A DNA stretch of 8,035 nucleotides from an uncultured Methanomethylovorans sp. (GTDB taxonomy: Archaea > Halobacteriota > Methanosarcinia > Methanosarcinales > Methanosarcinaceae): contig CALBTS010000489.1 of NCBI GenBank assembly GCA_937968035.1, positions 1 to 8,035 on the forward strand, in the 5' to 3' direction. Positions 6,092-8,035 of the stretch are shown here, piece by piece. The notes under the pieces were generated by a model. The model did no database searches. It saw only the letters and a program-made list of their open reading frames with translations, and was not told the origin of the DNA. Position 1 is the first letter of the stretch; each line of letters starts with the position of its first letter. A program made the translations under genes and the position numbers.

Positions 6092-6139
6092 AAAACCCCT
6101 AGATACCTTGGAGCAATCCTTGGCGTCTAGGGGTTTTTT
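6092..6139. terminator. Bidirectional intrinsic terminator between convergent operons
   Basis: A perfect 12-bp stem pairs 6092-6103 (AAAACCCCTAGA) with 6126-6137 (TCTAGGGGTTTT). The 22-base apical part can fold further, including a GGA/TCC helix closed by a GCAA tetraloop (6110-6119). The right arm runs into TTTTTT (6134-6139) for + strand transcripts. The left arm, read on the - strand, gives GGGGTTTT, serving transcripts from the right. It sits two bases after the + strand stop and ten bases before the - strand stop at 6150. Confidence 0.93.
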
Positions 6140-6149
6140 CGTTTCTGGA

Positions 6150-6659
6150 TCAGAAGGGCTCAGTCCAGTTGATTTTCATAGTTCCTGCAATAGCATCAGT
6201 AGTACTGAGGTTGGTCAGTCGCCAATGGTATGTGCCGGCAGCAATACCTCGAAGGCCTGCATCTGGATTCAGAACGCTGGTTCCTTGGTTCAGGTTGTTA
6301 TTAGTCTTCAGGCGAACAACGTCAATCACTATACCACCCGTAATGGTTCCACCAGCAGTTAGCGCTGTCTGAAGAACATAGGCACTAGGCGCTGTCAGGT
6401 TGGTACGAATTATTGGAAGTGTTTCAGCAAATGTACCACCTGCTGTGCCTCCAGAAACCGTCTCAATCTTCAATTGACCGGATTCAATGTTAATGTCAAA
6501 TCCTGTAAAGTAAACAGGAGCAGGAAGAACAATCTTAACTACATAGCTGCCACTGGCAGGGATGGCTAGTTCTTTAAAACTTCGGAAAGTACGTCCTTGA
6601 CGAAATAACTGAGAAGGCTCTCCTCTAACATATGCTGCAAAATTATCATTTAGCGTCAT
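6150..6659 (-). CDS. Putative virion-associated beta-rich protein (169 aa)
   Basis: Last gene of the - strand block. A short polar N-terminus (MTLNDNFAAYVRGEP) leads into alternating hydrophobic strands: SYVVKIVLPAPVYFTGFDINIES (38-60) and a Gly/Thr-rich centre with SGGTAGGTF (69-77) and TAGGTITGGIVIDVVRL (101-117). It ends with GLRGIAAGTYHWRLTN (135-150) and a MKINWTEPF C-terminus. There is no Cys. The composition and the position behind the transglycosylase virion gene fit a structural protein, and I recall similar uncharacterised proteins in podovirus structural modules. No specific role (decoration, tail, fibre) can be assigned. The start is supported by AGGAG (6670-6674 on the + strand), ten bases upstream. 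Its first 14 bases overlap the preceding small gene. Confidence 0.68.
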   Translation of the reverse strand: MTLNDNFAAYVRGEPSQLFRQGRTFRSFKELAIPASGSYVVKIVLPAPVYFTGFDINIESGQLKIETVSGGTAGGTFAETLPIIRTNLTAPSAYVLQTALTAGGTITGGIVIDVVRLKTNNNLNQGTSVLNPDAGLRGIAAGTYHWRLTNLSTTDAIAGTMKINWTEPF

Positions 6660-6762
6660 TCTTAGCTTGCTCCTGTTTTTCTTTCAATTCACGTTGTTTA
6701 ATAGCCCAGGCAGTTTGCACTCGCTTCTGGGCCATCGTTGGAATCTTCTTGATCTTGTTCAT
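6646..6762 (-). CDS. Small Lys-rich unknown protein (38 aa)
   Basis: This 38-residue frame starts MNKIKKIPTMAQKRVQ and ends EKQEQAKNDAK. Its ATG (6762-6760) overlaps the upstream stop as ATGA, and the purine-rich GGAAGAAGAG directly precedes it. It fills the only gap between two certain genes, so it is probably translated. More than a quarter of residues are Lys or Arg, with regularly spaced Glu and Gln, and the C-terminal two thirds should be one long amphipathic helix. Function unknown; a small virion or DNA-binding component is possible but unsupported. Confidence 0.6.
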   Translation of the reverse strand: MNKIKKIPTMAQKRVQTAWAIKQRELKEKQEQAKNDAK

Positions 6763-7031
6763 CTCTTCTTCCGCTTGTCGTACTGATTCATGGCACGATT
6801 CTTGGAGGCTGAAATCACTTGAGTGTTACTCTTCTTGTTATCTCGTGGGTTACTATTCTTGTGATCCACGTCCTTACCGTCTCCCTTCTTAGCACGACCG
6901 TCCTTCACAGCTTCTGCCCGAGCAGAGTTACGTGAGGCACGGTCTTTTTTGCTTTCTGGCTTGCTATTATATTTCCGTTGACGGATGGAATCGGCTGTAG
7001 CGTTCTTCTTAAATTGACCTTTAGCTGGCAT
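6759..7031 (-). CDS. Small basic HNH-like phage protein (90 aa)
   Basis: The core reads GDGKDVDHKNSNPRDNKKSN (50-69) followed by SASKNR (74-79). This fits the short HNH-type fingerprint seen in many phage proteins: Asp-His at 56-57 as the central strand, Asn-Pro at 61-62, S68/N69, then the terminal Asn at 78. The N-terminal part is a strongly basic helix with many Arg, Lys and Ser (PESKKDRASRNSARAEAVKDGR, 25-46). Such proteins are annotated as HNH endonuclease or as structural proteins. Small phage HNH proteins can aid packaging, but this one lies next to virion genes and lacks the zinc-knuckle cysteines, so it may be structural or merely DNA-binding. It is coupled to the upstream gene by TAATG (7033-7029), with no strong ribosome site, and to the next by ATGA. 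Confidence 0.7.
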   Translation of the reverse strand: MPAKGQFKKNATADSIRQRKYNSKPESKKDRASRNSARAEAVKDGRAKKGDGKDVDHKNSNPRDNKKSNTQVISASKNRAMNQYDKRKKR

Positions 7032-7990
7032 TACTTAACTTTCTGAGGCTTCTCGCCTTTTTGAGCAAACGGGCTCAAACCTTGCTCGATACGTTGTCTA
7101 GCATGATCGACAGCCTTCTGGACAATCGCATCGCTAGGTGCTTTACCATTCAACATGGAGTTCAGCTCGGTTCGTGTGAGGGTGGGGACGAATGTTGGAA
7201 TGTCCATTTCAACACCACCAATATTCACACCTACAGAGAACTCCGTCATAGTAGAGCCATCTTTAGCTTTCAAGGGGCCTAGAAACCCATCCCCTTTCTT
7301 AGTACCGTCTGGACGATTGCCATAATCTGCTGCTTGAGCGCTAGACATACCACCCAAGATGGTCTTCAAATACTTCTTAGTTTCAGCAGGTAGCTTAGCT
7401 TCCCATTCGTCGCCATACTTGGCAACAGCTCGTTGAACAGCCCCAATACCATGATTGTAAGCAGCAACACCTTTACGAACGTCACCACCAAATTCCTTGG
7501 TATATGCGTGGAACAAGTCTTTACCAAAACGAATATACTCGGCTTCCGAATCATCCTTTAGCGGCTTGACCCCATAACCAGGATCACGTCCAGTCTTAGG
7601 CATCACCTGAGTAATCCCCTGAGCCCCTACAGGGCTCGTGGTGAGGTTTCCAGAAGAATCCCTATGCTTACCCCTTGACTCTGCATCAATCATCTTGCTG
7701 AAGATTGTATCCATCGTATCAGGGTTTACCTTGCCTCGTCCTTGATTGGGAGGAGCTACAGGTTGAATTTGTCGAGGAGAGAAAGCATCCCACACAGACT
7801 GGAAGAAGCTTTCGGCTGGAGAGGGAGAAGCACTCCCCCGTCCATACACTTTAGTGTTCACCTCTTGATCTCCAAAACCAAACATGTTCATGAAGTCTTG
7901 GTTCCAGGGAGTGCTAGTTTCACTCGCTGGTGCTTTGTCGTTCACTTGGGAATCCACTATTACCCCTCCAGTTAGCAGGGTTGTTGACAT
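7031..7990 (-). CDS. Lytic transglycosylase-domain virion protein (319 aa visible, possibly 5'-partial)
   Basis: Counted from the ATG at 7990-7988. Residues 1-85 are a polar, Pro/Ser-rich region. Residues 90-195 are an SLT-type lytic transglycosylase domain: catalytic E104 in IDAESRG, GAQGITQVMP at 122-131 and the AAYNHG motif at 176-181. These enzymes cut the MurNAc-GlcNAc bond of peptidoglycan. After a linker, FLGPLKAKDG through PTFVPTLTRTELNSMLNGKAP to ARQRIEQGLSPF (236-308) is a module I recall at the ends of phage internal virion proteins. The domain set suggests a particle-borne enzyme that opens the cell wall during genome entry, not a lysis endolysin; no signal peptide is visible. The ATG abuts the right adapter exactly, so it may be an internal Met of a longer protein; anything further upstream is adapter. 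Confidence 0.85.
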   Translation of the reverse strand: MSTTLLTGGVIVDSQVNDKAPASETSTPWNQDFMNMFGFGDQEVNTKVYGRGSASPSPAESFFQSVWDAFSPRQIQPVAPPNQGRGKVNPDTMDTIFSKMIDAESRGKHRDSSGNLTTSPVGAQGITQVMPKTGRDPGYGVKPLKDDSEAEYIRFGKDLFHAYTKEFGGDVRKGVAAYNHGIGAVQRAVAKYGDEWEAKLPAETKKYLKTILGGMSSAQAADYGNRPDGTKKGDGFLGPLKAKDGSTMTEFSVGVNIGGVEMDIPTFVPTLTRTELNSMLNGKAPSDAIVQKAVDHARQRIEQGLSPFAQKGEKPQKVK

Positions 7991-8035
7991 AGATCGGAAG
8001 AGCACACGTCTGAACTCCAGTCACCGAATACGATC
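7991..8035. other. Illumina TruSeq-type adapter (sequencing artefact)
   Basis: Starts with AGATCGGAAGAGC and continues through the full 34-base index-read adapter to 8024. The 8-base index CGAATACG (8025-8032) and the first three bases of the following constant region come next. It is the exact inverted copy of bases 1-45. It should be trimmed. It adds a false MLFRS N-terminus to the transglycosylase frame. Confidence 0.98.

Noticed and set aside
6108..6372. + strand frames over the virion protein gene
   Set aside because: They lie antisense to a supported gene with AGGAG-preceded start and begin within or just after the terminator.
1..8035. Perfect 45-base inverted repeats at both ends, as in a transposon or linear element with inverted termini
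   Set aside because: The repeat is Illumina adapter plus index, and the left copy interrupts thyX.

Overview
The window is an assembled fragment of a tailed double-stranded DNA bacteriophage. A nucleotide-metabolism operon on the + strand converges on virion genes on the - strand, and the genes are packed with ATGA, GTGA or TAATG overlaps. The host cannot be read from the sequence. A proteobacterial host and a podovirus-like virion are inferences from the internal-virion-type lytic transglycosylase and the compact two-block layout. Both ends (1-45 and 7991-8035) are untrimmed Illumina adapter with the same 8-base index in opposite orientation. The biological insert is therefore 46-7990, both terminal genes are or may be cut, and the apparent terminal inverted repeat is technical.

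Plus-strand block (46-6090). In order: a 5'-truncated flavin-dependent thymidylate synthase (ThyX) with permuted motif order, a 48-residue unknown protein, a metallophosphoesterase, a MazG-like NTP pyrophosphohydrolase, a 75-residue unknown, a monomeric adenosylcobalamin-dependent (class II) ribonucleotide reductase, a second smaller and AT-richer metallophosphoesterase, a glutaredoxin, a nucleotidyltransferase-fold-like protein, and three small unknown proteins. ThyX, the reductase, the glutaredoxin and the MazG-like enzyme form a coherent set for making and cleaning up dNTPs: reduction of ribonucleotides with thiol recycling, dTMP synthesis, and removal of unwanted NTPs. Between the reductase and the second phosphoesterase is a strong hairpin whose 3' arm contains a GGAGG sequence. 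The phosphoesterase most likely starts at a GTG just after it.

Convergence point (6091-6140). A 12-bp hairpin with T-runs usable on both strands looks like a bidirectional intrinsic terminator separating the two blocks.

Minus-strand block (7990-6150, transcribed right to left). A protein with a lytic transglycosylase (SLT) domain and a phage-specific C-terminal region, a small basic HNH-like protein, a 38-residue basic peptide gene joined by an ATGA overlap, and a Gly/Thr-rich beta-type protein likely to belong to the virion. No tRNA, CRISPR array, insertion sequence or attachment site was seen. No stretch above 300 bases lacks a gene.
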